Origin: Paralichthys olivaceus
Lineage: Eukaryota > Chordata > Actinopteri > Pleuronectiformes > Paralichthyidae
Direction: 5' to 3'
Length of the DNA stretch: 64,000 nucleotides
Assembly (NCBI RefSeq): GCF_024713975.1
Contig: NC_091093.1
Coordinates: forward strand, 23,874,501 to 23,938,500
The position numbers were made by a program, and so were the translations under genes. Below the pieces are notes generated by a model. The model was not told the DNA's origin, ran no database searches, and worked only from the letters and a program-made list of their open reading frames with translations. This document shows positions 50,497 through 60,467 of this stretch, piece by piece. How positions within the stretch are numbered: position 1 is the first letter of the stretch; each line of letters opens with the position of its first letter.

Positions 50497-50502
50497 TTTA
50501 TT
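50497..50502 (-). other. Possible rs1 poly(A) signal
   Basis: TTTATT on the plus strand reads AATAAA on the minus strand, 1.34 kb beyond the rs1 stop and only about 80 bp from the distal cdkl5 signal. Other sites are possible. Confidence 0.25.
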
Positions 50503-50684
50503 TAATTGAGGAAAGAGGAAATTAAAGATACAGTAAGGAACACATCATCAGAGTCGAGGAAATTTCCCAAAGTGTGCTCTCAAAGCACCATGGGAAATTT
50601 AAATGAAATGGCAACAAAACAAAATCAGGAACAACCACGATACAAAACCACGTCTGAATATTCGTGAATTTCTCATCACTTGAT

Positions 50685-50689
50685 ATTTT

Positions 50690-50733
<44 letters not shown>
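50685..50733. repeat. (AT)n microsatellite
   Basis: 'tatatatatata' run with one 'gta' interruption. Confidence 0.9.
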
Positions 50734-50734
<1 letters not shown>

Positions 50735-51841
50735 CACCTAACAGTAATTGATTTTAAAAAGTGCCTGAGATTTAAAAACAAAAAAAGGAGAAGACAGGAA
50801 GCAAAACACATATTTAAAGAAAATCTATGTGGTATTACTTTGTTTTTTTCAGTAAATCCTATGAGAAGACAAAAATAAATGTGTTCATGGTTTTCTCAGT
50901 ATTTCCTGGATTTCAGCTCCAAAACCACTTACTTGTACTGAGGATGAAAAGCTTTAAAGAAAAGACTAAATCATTTCCTGAAACAGCTGGAGACTAGTTT
51001 TCAGCAAACACGAGTCAAACAGACGTAAACACTACATTTGCTGGGGATTATTTTTTGAGCTGCAGATTAATACAGAGTTGATGCACACTGAGCCTCGCAG
51101 TATTTAGAGCAGCACGACAGCGTACGTGTTAGTGACTGAAAATAAACTACAGCACCTGTGTAATGAAGAAACATGTCACTGCAGCTCACTGATGTGTTTT
51201 CATAATGACTGGGAATAACAAATATAATCCAGGCTGATATAATACAATTAAGAAAGCGTAATTAATTATTGGTTTGGGGTCTTTTCATGGGATTTGTTAA
51301 ATAGGAAAACACAGGATCACCAGGAACATGTGGAGAAACTGACTGAGGTGCAGAACTGAAAACTCCCGTTTATCGTTAAATAAAGGGAGAACAAGACACA
51401 AATTCATTGACCTGTCACAGAAGGAAAGAATTGTTTTGTAGGAGCTCGTCTCAGACCTGTGGATACAACCTCCATAGCAACGCTGCCTCTCCCTCATCAT
51501 GCCTAATTATTGCTTTGAATTTATGCCATTTGATTGAAAATGAAACAATCTATTGAGAATTCACCAAATTAAAGCCCTGAGCGAGACGGGTCCCACAAAG
51601 ACAATGAGGAGTGAGGAGAATGAAAGCTCATTGAGCATATCAAACAGACATTTGAATGAAATCACACAAGTCCGACTGTTTTCCTCCCATTTTGAAAAGG
51701 TTTTAAACTGAACGTGGGTTTTCTACATGTAGCTGGAGGAAGGGGGTCAAAACTATGGATGTCGTACGCGTTGATGATGAGGCTTTATGGGTAAAGTTGA
51801 AGTTTTGGGACAAGGCCTTGGGGAACGATGGGAGCAGACGT

Positions 51842-51994
51842 TCACATGCATTTGTTCATGCACAGTAGCAGCTCCAGGCGCAGAGCAATGCGCGTGTGCC
51901 ATCCGAGAGGGATGATGCGAATGTAGCGCGCCACGATGGGCGGCCGCAAAAGATTCTGCACAGACGAGGAGCGGTCAGAGTTTCCATAAAAAAC
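51842..51994 (-). CDS. rs1: rs1 exon 6 (terminal)
   Basis: [20 protein letters not shown] then [20 protein letters not shown] and [10 protein letters not shown], stop at 51842-51844. Acceptor CCTCAG, phase 0. Confidence 0.96.
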   Translation of the reverse strand, partial: VFYGNSDRSSSVQNLLRPPIVARYIRIIPLGWHTRIALRLELLLCMNKCM

Positions 51995-53811
51995 CTGAGG
52001 ACAGAGAGAAGGGCGAGGTCCGGATGATGATTAATTTCGACATCAGCTGAATGGACAACTTGAAAAATGCCAGTCACAATTTTTCAAAAGGTCATTGTGA
52101 TGTCTTCAAACTGATCATTTTGTCTGACCAGTTGTCAAAAACTATGAAAAGACTAGATTCAATTAAAACCATTAGAAAGTGGCAACCACCAACTATTTGG
52201 CAAATTACTGAAATATCTTTTTAATGTTTAGTTCAATAAACTAATCAGTTGATCAACTGACTGTTGCAGCACTTTCATTTTGAATTCCAGGATTTTACTA
52301 CATGAGATAAAAATGTAGATGATAGAATAAGACATTGTTCTGAAAGACATATGTTGTTAAATTCTAAATGAAAATATAGATTTTAGTCACATATTTCAAA
52401 TCTTCAAATGTAAACATGTCTGATATTAAATTTGTTTGAGTGTGTGGTCTTTAACACAAATTTTAAAATAACTTGTTAATTTCATTATGTCTTTGCTATC
52501 AGGCCAATCACTGTGATGATCTTTAACAGGAGAACCCAATACATCATTAGTTTGATCAAAGTTAACAGCAGTGTTGTCTGAGATCTCCCTCATGTCTCCA
52601 GTGTTGTGCTGAGTTCCACTGACCCTGTTGTTTCCTGTCTGGTCTTTGTAATAGATCCAGTTGAGCTTCTCGTCCGTGCGGTACTGAACGCTGTACTTGG
52701 TGATCCACTCTTCAGCGTCACAGCGGCCCTGAGTCAGGATCCCTGACACCACCATCACCTCCCTCAGGTCGATCTGCAGCCACTGATTGCTGTCCTGGAA
52801 CTTGGAGAGCCAGGCGCACCTGCAGGACAAAACACACAACTGACTGTTACACTGGCAGCAGGTGTCAGGCTTCAATTTATCAGACATAGGTTTGAGATAT
52901 TTTCGGGCATTTGTTGACAGTTAAAGTGTAAAATGGGGAAGACAACAGCAAAAGGCAGATTTAATTTACATTTTAATTCTCACAATGGTTACTCTTTTCC
53001 TTTTTTTGAATAAATATATACATTATAAATTATAAGTTAACGAAAAATCTGGGATGTAGATTTCATTTCCAGGCTGAAGCACAACACAAGGTCTGTTGGT
53101 GGTTTCAAAACATTACACTTAAAAATATGTAACTTTTATTTTGAACATAATTCCTCAGTTTCATTTAGTATGTTTATGAACTCTTCTATTTAATGTTTTA
53201 ATTCAGAGCATATTGACACGTCCACCTCAACAAATGCATCTCGCATAATGTGTTTTCTCTAACACGGTTGCTCCCAGATGGAAAAGGCTCAGAACAGTCA
53301 ACCATCTCTGGTGAAAACAACATATGAAGTTAAAAATGGAAACAAATATGTTTTGACAACCTCAGTTTTCACTGTCATAGAATAAAAATGCACGTTGATA
53401 TAAATGGTTTTCCAAAGATTTTCAGATTTTCAATATCTAAAGTTTCTTTCTGTGAATGTAAAGAATTGGACAACTGTCAGCCCGGACGTACCCGAAACCC
53501 TGGGTGTTGAGCCGGGCCTTGCTGGGGAGCCATGAGGAGAACCAGCCGGTGTACTGGTCCTGGTTGGAGCAGGTGATCTGGTCTGGATTCACCGATCCGG
53601 CCTCGAAGCCCAGAGGTTTGTGGTACGGACACTCTGCAGGAGGAGATGTTTACTTAATGTGCTTGTTATTTCAGTTCATAGAGGTTTTGATTTGGATTTC
53701 AAGGTCACCACCCTGAGAACACAAACACGTCTGTTTTAGCACAACACTGATCATCTCTGAAAGATGAAGAGCTTTCCTCGCTCTTCATCCTCACCTCTGC
53801 CAACTCTCATC

Positions 53812-53855
<44 letters not shown>

Positions 53856-56416
53856 ACCACGACAGTCAGCAGCCCAGTGTGACATAATCCCATCCTAAAA
53901 GCCTGCAGTTTAATGCTCCACAGTGAGAGATCAGTGGTGTCCATTAGGGCGGCAGGTGGACAGATGGCTGTGTTCTCTCCTCGCCACAGCTTTAGCTCCA
54001 TGTTGCTCTCATATCTTGACCTCTCACTTCATATGAAAACAAAACCAGACTGCTCCCTTCTCAACTTAGTAAATATACTTTATAAAATCATGAATGGGAG
54101 AGATGCACATGAGTGAGTTGTTCCCCCGTAAAGTTACAGACAAACTGGCTGTGAAACTGTAGTAGAAGCCGTCTGCTGCGCTTTTGTTTACTACGGGCTT
54201 AAGCCTATCTGGCACAGGGTCACATCCTGTCTAATCCCAGTATTACAACGCATACAGCAGCGTGGATGTGAGTCAGTCAGCAGATAAGTGTTTGCATAAC
54301 TGTGATGTGAGTGACTCTCGTCCTATCTAATGTATTATCTAAAACACTGAAGCCAAAAGGTGAGACCCAGGACGGACTGAGGAAATGTGACCGGAGAGTT
54401 ATTCATGTCTCATCACAATTCCCTTGTGGGGATAATAACTGGTTTGTGTGATTGTGCGATATATAGGCACAGTCTATTACCAGCCCTGCAATCTGAGCGT
54501 CGTGCTCCCAGATAATGAATATCTGCAGAACTTCTGTCTACTCTCCATCTCCGGTTGCCATGTGATTTGTGGCTCAGTTGACGTGCACTGATTCACTGAG
54601 GGAAAACCTCGTTCACTGTCGACAGCTCTAACTTCTTCTTCTTCATCTCTTCAAGTCTGACGTGGATCAAGTTTGATCTTTGGTGCCTCGAGTCATTTTT
54701 GTTTAAGATCTCAAAGACAGGTTTAGGTATTTCACACAAATTTGGTGGAATGTTAAACTTGGTCCTTAAAGCAATCACAGAAATAAAGATTTTCATGTGC
54801 TGATGAATATGATAACGCTATAAGGAAGCCACTAATGGAGGTGGTGTCTAAAACAATATTCAGATGATGGATGGTTTTTGGTTGCATCTGGATCCATGTA
54901 CAGGCTTAATACTGACTGCTCTTTGAGAATCTTTCAATATGACCCACAGCATGAATCGTATTATTGTTCACATCTTGAGTACATTTTAATACAGATCAAG
55001 AGCCTGATAAAAAACAACATTTTCCATTATTGTAATAATAAATTCAGAGCATCATGCAGCCTTGATGGAGGCTCCATCTGCATCACCATCCCCAAGGATG
55101 TCCAGTGGAGCATGACCACCCTGTGGCGTCAAATCTGGAGTCTAATGCACTCATGCATGTACATGAACATATAGAGATTCCTCCTCTTTCTGTCTCTGCC
55201 TCCATTTAACACACATAAAAACTGTCCATACATCTACATGTATGTAGACGTGACAGTAATTTAGCCGGAAAATATTTTTGATAGGATTTTCGTTCAAATT
55301 ATTAGTCACGAAAAAAATGTCAGCCTCTAAAATGTGAATAATTGCACAAAATGTTTTATTATTTGGTCTTATATTATAGTAAATTATCTTTCTTTGGATT
55401 TTATTAACAAATGAATATTTATTAATTCATTCATATTGATAATAAAAAATAATTATTAGTAGCAGATGTGTTGCTCATTCTTGTCCTCGTCCACTCGGTC
55501 TGTGAGCTCACAGCTTTGCTCCACATTATAAGTACTGTTTTGAAAACAATTAATTTTGGACTAATGATGAGTGTGTTTTAAAGAAAGTCACAGGTTATCA
55601 TGTGTGTGTGTTAGTTTTTTTTTCTCATAACTGTATTTGGAGGTTGTTTATTACCTGGCATGCAGTCGACTCCTCGCACCATGGAGGAGCCAGACCCAAT
55701 GGAGGAAAACTCTGTCGGGGTTTCTCCTCCTTCACAGTCACATTTGCAAGACCTGCTGGTCCATGCCTCGGACACACCAGTCTAAAACACACACACAAAC
55801 AACATTCAATACATGCTATTCAAAATAATCTCATCAGAAAATAAAATACACAAATGCCTTTTTTTTTTTTAAATTATTAATTCATGGATACCTGCAAAAA
55901 CAGTGATGCAGAGACTGAACCTTCAAATATCTCATCACTGAATATTTATTTGACAAGTACAATTATTATATATAAGGACATTTCCAGTGTTGTTGTGTTG
56001 TTTCCGTACCTCTTGAGCGTAAATGCAGACGAACACTGTCCGAGCAGAAAATAAAACAATGTCCAGACATCCGGTGCAGAAAAGAGAATAAACCACATCG
56101 TTAGGATGAGTAGTTATCCATTCAAGAACACAAAGTCTGTGCACCAATCAGTGAGGATTCCAACACAGACAGAAATAATCAAAGATTATATCCCCAAACA
56201 TGGATAGTGAGACAAACCCCAAGTTAAACCTTTATGATCGGAGTTTCCGAGGTTTTCTGACATTAGCACATTTTAAATCCAATATTGTGAAATGAATAAA
56301 CACAGATCATGTTTTCATAACACAGCAGCACAGGACCAGAGTGAAAAGACAGAATTCGTACCATGAGCGCCCAGAAGAAGCAAGGGGAGCAGGAAACGCT
56401 GCACGGCGAGAGCCAT
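51842..56416 (-). CDS. rs1: rs1, retinoschisin, complete coding region (6 exons, predicted 232 aa)
   Basis: A secreted homo-oligomeric adhesion protein of photoreceptors and bipolar cells that stabilises retinal layers and binds membranes and the Na/K-ATPase; human mutations cause X-linked juvenile retinoschisis. The N-terminus [18 protein letters not shown] is a signal peptide. The Rs1 region contains CKCDC (Cys39, 41, 43) and GVDCMPECPY. The discoidin (F5/8C) domain spans about Cys71-Cys227, including [43 protein letters not shown] and [17 protein letters not shown]. The Cys residues used for the intradomain bridges (71-227, 118-150) and for octamer assembly (67, 231) are kept. Exon sizes 26, 142 and 196 nt equal those of the human gene. 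It faces cdkl5 tail to tail and does not overlap its coding exons. Confidence 0.96.
52624..52819 (-). CDS. rs1: rs1 exon 5 (196 nt)
   Basis: [20 protein letters not shown] to [13 protein letters not shown], the discoidin core. Acceptor CTGCAG. The donor AGG|GTCAGT has C at +3 but its phase 0 is exact. Confidence 0.97.
53492..53633 (-). CDS. rs1: rs1 exon 4 (142 nt)
   Basis: [20 protein letters not shown] then [20 protein letters not shown] and RLNTQGFG. Acceptor CTGCAG, donor TCGG|GTACGT, phase 2. Confidence 0.97.
53814..53852. repeat. (CA)n microsatellite
   Basis: About 19 CA units in rs1 intron 3. Confidence 0.95.
55655..55781 (-). CDS. rs1: rs1 exon 3
   Basis: [20 protein letters not shown] to [11 protein letters not shown]. 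It is 127 nt; the equivalent human exon is shorter by 21 nt, so the loop after CKCDC is longer here. Acceptor TTTTAG, donor CCAG|GTAATA, phase 1. Confidence 0.93.
56010..56035 (-). CDS. rs1: rs1 exon 2, 26-nt microexon
   Basis: VFVCIYAQE, framed by acceptor GGACAG and donor AGAG|GTACGG. It brings the phase from 1 to 0, exactly as needed between exons 1 and 3. Human RS1 exon 2 is also 26 nt. Confidence 0.88.
56362..56416 (-). CDS. rs1: rs1 exon 1 with signal peptide
   Basis: ATG at 56416 encodes [18 protein letters not shown]. Donor CATG|GTACGA, phase 1. An in-frame ATG 90 nt upstream (56506) would add 30 non-signal residues. An out-of-frame ATG at 56472 overlaps the start. Confidence 0.88.
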
Positions 56417-56489
56417 CTTCCAACCTGCCTCAAACCAGACGAGACCGACTGTAGACTGAGCAACCAAACCATGAAGTGATGGAGAGGCT

Positions 56490-56504
56490 GGATTACAATA
56501 ATCC
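56490..56504 (-). promoter_or_regulatory. Paired inverted CRX/OTX-type sites upstream of rs1
   Basis: GGATTACAATAATCC holds GGATTA and TAATCC in inverted orientation, 74-88 bp before the rs1 start codon. GGATTA/TAATCC is the CRX/OTX homeodomain core, and CRX is known to control RS1 expression in the retina. Confidence 0.5.
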
Positions 56505-56671
56505 ATGGGACACTAATGGTTTAACCTAATGCCATCCCTATCTGACAAAGCCTCTCCTGCAGCTGTTCATCCACCACCATCAACACCACCTTCGCCTTCT
56601 GCAAATCACTGCACACTCATGTGGGTCAGGTCACAAAATCCAGAGGAAAAAACAAAAACGTAAAGCCACCG

Positions 56672-56672
56672 T

Positions 56673-56707
<35 letters not shown>
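56672..56707. repeat. (GT)n microsatellite
   Basis: GT run of about 17 units upstream of rs1. Confidence 0.95.
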
Positions 56708-56709
<2 letters not shown>

Positions 56710-56841
56710 CAGAGTCAGTGAGAGAGAAGAAGGGTTAGAGGGTGGTGATGGCTGATGCTGGGCCTTGTGATGGCCCCATATGATTGAGCAGAAGGTTGAC
56801 AAAGACAGAGATATAGAGATAGACACAGAGCTACATCGTTG

Positions 56842-56902
<61 letters not shown>
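56842..56902. repeat. (GATA)n microsatellite
   Basis: About fifteen uninterrupted GATA units between rs1 and the H2B-like gene. Confidence 0.97.
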
Positions 56903-57319
56903 GTTAAAATATAGATACATTAAAATTAAAATTATTATTCATATTCATATATTTGTTATTTAATTTTTAGGACAGATTCAAGGAATGTTCTACTTTGTAA
57001 AAGTCAAACTATATACATGTTGCAAAAACAAATGTATATGATATATATATTTATATTATTTATTATTATATTTATATATTCTATAATTAATTCCAGGCAT
57101 CTAGAATTTTTCTGAATCAAGTGGGGTTTTAAAAAATTACACAGCGTGTAGACACTGAGGAGACAGATGTCTGAGGTCACACTCAGGGTTTTAAAGCAGG
57201 TGGGTGAAAGTAATTGAGTCCAATTAAGGAAAGCTGTTTTCAATCTGCATTCATTAAAACCTCCTCCTCTCGTCTCCATCAGGCACTCTGCTTTCACCTC
57301 CTCTCATTATCTGGGGCCT

Positions 57320-57326
57320 TATAAAA
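57320..57326 (+). promoter_or_regulatory. TATA box of the H2B-like gene
   Basis: TATAAAA lies 61 bp before the ATG at 57387, leaving room for a short leader of about 35 nt. No octamer ATTTGCAT was found nearby. Confidence 0.55.
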
Positions 57327-57386
57327 CTGCTGCTGGAAGATTCTTGGTTAACTGAGTGGGTGTTTTTTTTGTTTTGACCAAACAAA

Positions 57387-57482
57387 ATGAAGGCTCCTGT
57401 CCGAGCAACACGGAGGATTCCCCCACAAACAAAGAAGAGGATTCAAGCCCATTGCTCTCTCATCTACAAAGTTCATAAAGAG
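57387..57482 (+). CDS. H2B-like gene exon 1
   Basis: 32 codons ending YKVHKE at GAG|GTCAGG. The donor has C at +3, as in other introns of this window. The alternative of reading through meets a TGA soon after. Confidence 0.65.
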
Positions 57483-57875
57483 GTCAGGGCAACTGCAAAG
57501 TGGTGACGTGTAGATGTGTGGCATTTAGAATTTCTTTCATTGGATGACCTTAATGTTACAGAAGATAAATAAAATGTGTTTTTCATTGGACAGGCCTTTG
57601 CATTCAGACCAGTACCAGAGTCCTCTGCTAATTAAGTGATACTCAAACCTTCCTGTGACTCTTTGTCTCTCCTGCAGGTTTGTCCAGCTGGGATGAGGAG
57701 TCCAGACTTCCTGACCAGTCGCCTCAGTTTACCCAGACCGGTCCTGCTCAGGCTGGTGAGCTCGGAGGCGTCCCGGCTGTCAAAGAGCAACAGACTGAAG
57801 GTGGTCACTCTGCAGGAGATCAACGCTGCTGTCGCACTAGTGCAACAGAGGATGTACACGAGAGCTGCTGCATGA
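57387..57875 (+). CDS. H2B-like histone-fold protein, two exons, 97 aa
   Basis: The predicted protein starts MKAPVRATRRIPPQTKKR. It then shows an H2B-like alpha-1 segment (SLIYKVHKEVCP, compare YVYKVLKQVHP in H2B), a diverged alpha-2 ending in EASRL exactly as in H2B, and an L2/alpha-3 segment VVTLQEINAAVALV (H2B: TITSREIQTAVRLL). It stops where canonical H2B begins its alpha-C helix, so the C-terminal helix is missing. The basic tail is short. Alpha-2 contains SLPRP, unusual for a helix. Exons are 57387-57482 and 57678-57875, joined in phase 0 by a 195-bp intron. A TATA box precedes it and AATAAA follows at 57987, so it looks like a replication-independent, polyadenylated variant gene. It could be a germline H2B variant, another small histone-fold protein, or a decaying copy. 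The family is inferred from remembered H2B sequence. Confidence 0.65.
57678..57875 (+). CDS. H2B-like gene exon 2
   Basis: Acceptor CTCCTGCAG in phase 0. It encodes VCPAGMRSPDFLTSRLSL, then VSSEASRLSKSNRLKVVTLQ and EINAAVALVQQRMYTRAAA, stop at 57873-57875. Confidence 0.7.
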   Translation, partial: VCPAGMRSPDFLTSRLSLPRPVLLRLVSSEASRLSKSNRLKVVTLQEINAAVALVQQRMYTRAAA

Positions 57876-57986
57876 AGAGTTGGGACTTGAGCTGAAAAAA
57901 ACATTTTTACAATTGTTTTAAAGAGTTCTTAATTTTTAATCTGTCTTTGTGCAAAGTAATATTTTTTTTTTCATGTTAAGTCTCTT

Positions 57987-57992
57987 AATAAA
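57987..57992 (+). other. Poly(A) signal of the H2B-like gene
   Basis: AATAAA 112 bp after the stop codon. No histone 3' stem-loop is evident. Confidence 0.55.
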
Positions 57993-59100
57993 TGAACATT
58001 GACTACTAATTTCTGGCAGTAGGATGTTGTGTTTGCACAATTGAAATGTAAAACATTTTAATTTCAAATCTCTGCTATGTCACATGTTAGAGTAATCTTT
58101 CTTCCTCTGGCTGCCTTCCTTAGAGGTGCATTTTAATGGAGTGGTTTTATCAGTGTTTGGCTAAGATGCTCCAGTCGGCCACACCTCTTGATCCAGCCAT
58201 TAACTTTTTATTTTATTTTAGATCTTTTAACATTTAAAAGTGAGCTTTCACTTCCAGGTCAAATCCAGTTAAAGGCACAGTCACACTAATACAGATCAAA
58301 GGTGAACTACATGCAAAGCCCCACTGTGGATTCACTGGACCACAGGAAGCAACTGTTTTCTTTGCTCCCTAACTTGCACATTTGTTTGTGTGACAGGCTT
58401 TAAATCTGTTCTGTCAGGGTCTCACATGTGTAAATATATCAGGACCAAACTTCACGTTCAGTCTGCGAGAGCGAGGAGGTGAACAGATCCACGTTTGCTT
58501 GTGGAGTTCAGCTTTGAGCTTTGACCTGTGATATTCTGGTCCGAGGTTCGACCTGACGTCTGATCCTCTGACTTCTTGAACAGCTTCTTGATTCTGACAT
58601 CATGAAATCACAATGTGACCAAAGCAGGACAAGATGGATACTATCAGAAAATATTAAAGGGTGAAATTACTATCCTACATGTGTGCTTCATAGTAAGTAT
58701 GGGCTTCAGAATGAATATTTAGATTGTTTTTAAAACTATCACACTTCTATTTTAATGTGATTATTGTATGAATATTTAATGGGGCCTTCTGCTTTTCCTT
58801 GCACTGATTTGTAGTATGCAGCTAAATGTATGTGGTTGTGTGTGTGTGTATATATACACAATGTATAACCTGGATTTCAAAGTTAAGAAATAATAAATAA
58901 ATACAACCTAAAAAATTTTAAATATTCAAAGTACTTTAAGTAAAAACATATCAAAATGAAATGTTTTTAAAACATTCAAATATAAATGGAAATATGCAAT
59001 ACAATTTATTTTGATATAAAATGTAAGATATTTAAAAAATCACTTAACTTTGTAAAGTGGCCTTTCAAGGCAGTTACCTGGGAAACATTTCTGACGTGTT
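57993..59100. other. Intergenic DNA before ppef1
   Basis: No gene seen. Sequence becomes very AT-rich at 58850-59040 before the pyrimidine tract. Confidence 0.5.
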
Positions 59101-59102
59101 GC

Positions 59103-59213
59103 TCCTCCTCCCCTCTTCGTCCTCCTCCTCCCCCCTTCGTCCTCCTCCTCCCTCCCCTCCTCCTCCTCCCCTCCTCCTCCTCCCCCCTTCCTCCTCCTCC
59201 TCCCTGCTCCATC
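59103..59213. repeat. CTC/CCT polypyrimidine tract near the ppef1 promoter
   Basis: About 110 bp of almost pure C/T, mainly CTC triplets with C runs. It can form triplex (H-DNA) structures and lies just upstream of a CpG patch at 59290-59310. Confidence 0.9.
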
Positions 59214-59314
59214 ACCTGTCTCACTCACATCGTAGCTCATCCTGTTGTTTCTCCTCCTTCGTGGGTCGTTCAGTCCCATTCATGATTTCCGGATCGCGCG
59301 GATTCACGCTGCAG
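59214..59314 (+). promoter_or_regulatory. ppef1: Candidate ppef1 non-coding first exon and promoter
   Basis: A small CpG patch (GGATCGCGCGGATTCACG) is followed by a consensus donor CTGCAG|GTAGAA with exon end at 59314. The next exon in this direction starts at an acceptor (60340/60341) and holds the ppef1 ATG, so an upstream non-coding exon is required. Confidence 0.4.
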
Positions 59315-59670
59315 GTAGAAGCCGTTGGTTTATTCATTATCGACCAGTGCAGTTTAGTTTTAGTAAAATCAGTTCAGTTCGTTAAATGTTGAGTGAAGAA
59401 GGAAAGTGATGCGCTGTTGGTTTGATTTGTTCCACGCGTTTCTCAGAGGCAGAGAGAAAGAGCTGCAGGAGCACCAGCTTCATTTATTATTATATTAATG
59501 CATTTGTTTGTGATGTTTGAGTTATTTTCATGCAAACTGCTGACAATCAATGTTTCCTGCGCCAATGAGCAGGTAGTTCTCCCTCCTGTCCTTTTGTTGG
59601 TGGGTTCGTTTTTGTGCCAGCTTTCAGTTCAGTGAGCATGTGATTAAAAACTAATGGATCTGCCCCCAAA

Positions 59671-60029
59671 TTTAAAGGTCCAGTGTGTAGGATTTATGTG
59701 TTTGATTTAGAAATTGAATATAAAATAATCCTAGTGATGTTTCACTGGAGTGTTTCATCTGAATTGTATGAATTGTTGTTTTCTTTATCATAGACATTTA
59801 CATTTAAAATGTTATATTTACATGGATTTCCTGTCTGTGGAGGCCGCCATGTTTTTTTGACTGTCGTCCAAACTGGACAAACTAAAACCTTTTGAGTTTT
59901 CATGAAGACTGAAGTTCACCACAGGTTCTCTGTCATGTTTGGAAGGGGAAGGTGAAATAAGGAGTATTCAGCTGCAACATGCAACTTCACCTCTAGATGT
60001 CACTAAATTCTACACATTGAACCTTTAAA
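59671..60029. mobile_element. MITE with ~26-bp terminal inverted repeats
   Basis: Left end TTTAAAGGTCCAGTGTGTAG; the reverse complement of the right end is TTTAAAGGTTCAATGTGTAG. The interior holds 'tctgtggaggccgccatgtt' and 'cacctctagatgtcacta', typical of a widespread teleost non-autonomous element. No transposase is encoded. Confidence 0.9.
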
Positions 60030-60039
60030 AGGCTCCTCC

Positions 60040-60155
60040 CTGACCCCACCTCCACCACACTTTATGGAAATCCCTCAAGTAGATCTGGCATAATGCTTAT
60101 GAACACACAAACAGGTGGACAGGGGTGAAAACATAACCTCCTTGGCGGAGGAAAC
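60040..60155 (+). mobile_element. Dispersed teleost repeat, 3' end of the 'tggcggagg' family
   Basis: Reads 'gaacacacaaacaggtggac', 'ggggtgaaaacataacctcc' and 'ttggcggagg', collinear with 10380-10455. Confidence 0.7.
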
Positions 60156-60391
60156 AATGATTGGAGAGGTGGAAGAACAAAACACTGTTTTCAGGAGAGC
60201 TGCCTCTTGTTGTGTGGAACCTGTTGCTGTGAGTCTGACGTCAGGACGTGTGAAGATGCAGTGAATGAAACACACACACACAGTCAGACAGTCACTGCAT
60301 CAGATCTGCCTGAAAACACAAGTGTTCTTGTGCTTTTCAGGTTCCTGGAACTTTAGACTAATGTGAACCTGGGATTTCTCTACCGGTCATC

Positions 60392-60467
60392 ATGGGATGT
60401 GGCACCTCCGTTACCACGGAAACGCAAGGGAAGAAAGTCCTACAGGAGAATTCTGACGGCTCAAAAG
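60392..60467 (+). CDS. ppef1: ppef1 exon 1 with start codon (5' UTR from 60341)
   Basis: ATG in the context tcatcATGGGATG. It encodes [20 protein letters not shown] then SDGSK. A GC donor at AAAAG|GCAGGT (end 60467) gives phase 1, which the next exon needs. The ordinary GT four bases later (end 60471) gives phase 2 and an immediate stop if joined to exon 2. The exon starts after TTTTCAG at 60340. Confidence 0.6.

Larger units (their letters stand above)
52820..55654 (-). other. rs1 introns 3 and 4, no other gene seen
   Basis: Both introns flank exon 4. Contents are AT-rich unique sequence, a (CA)n tract at 53814-53852 and no recognisable coding segment. Confidence 0.6.

Noticed and set aside
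54593..55174. Open frames in the rs1 intron
   Set aside because: Short, AT-rich and without similarity or splice context.
57387..57875. CENP-W-like centromere protein
   Set aside because: It has similar size and basic N-terminus, but the YKVxKxV, EASRL and EIxxAV pattern follows H2B more closely. A profile search would settle it.
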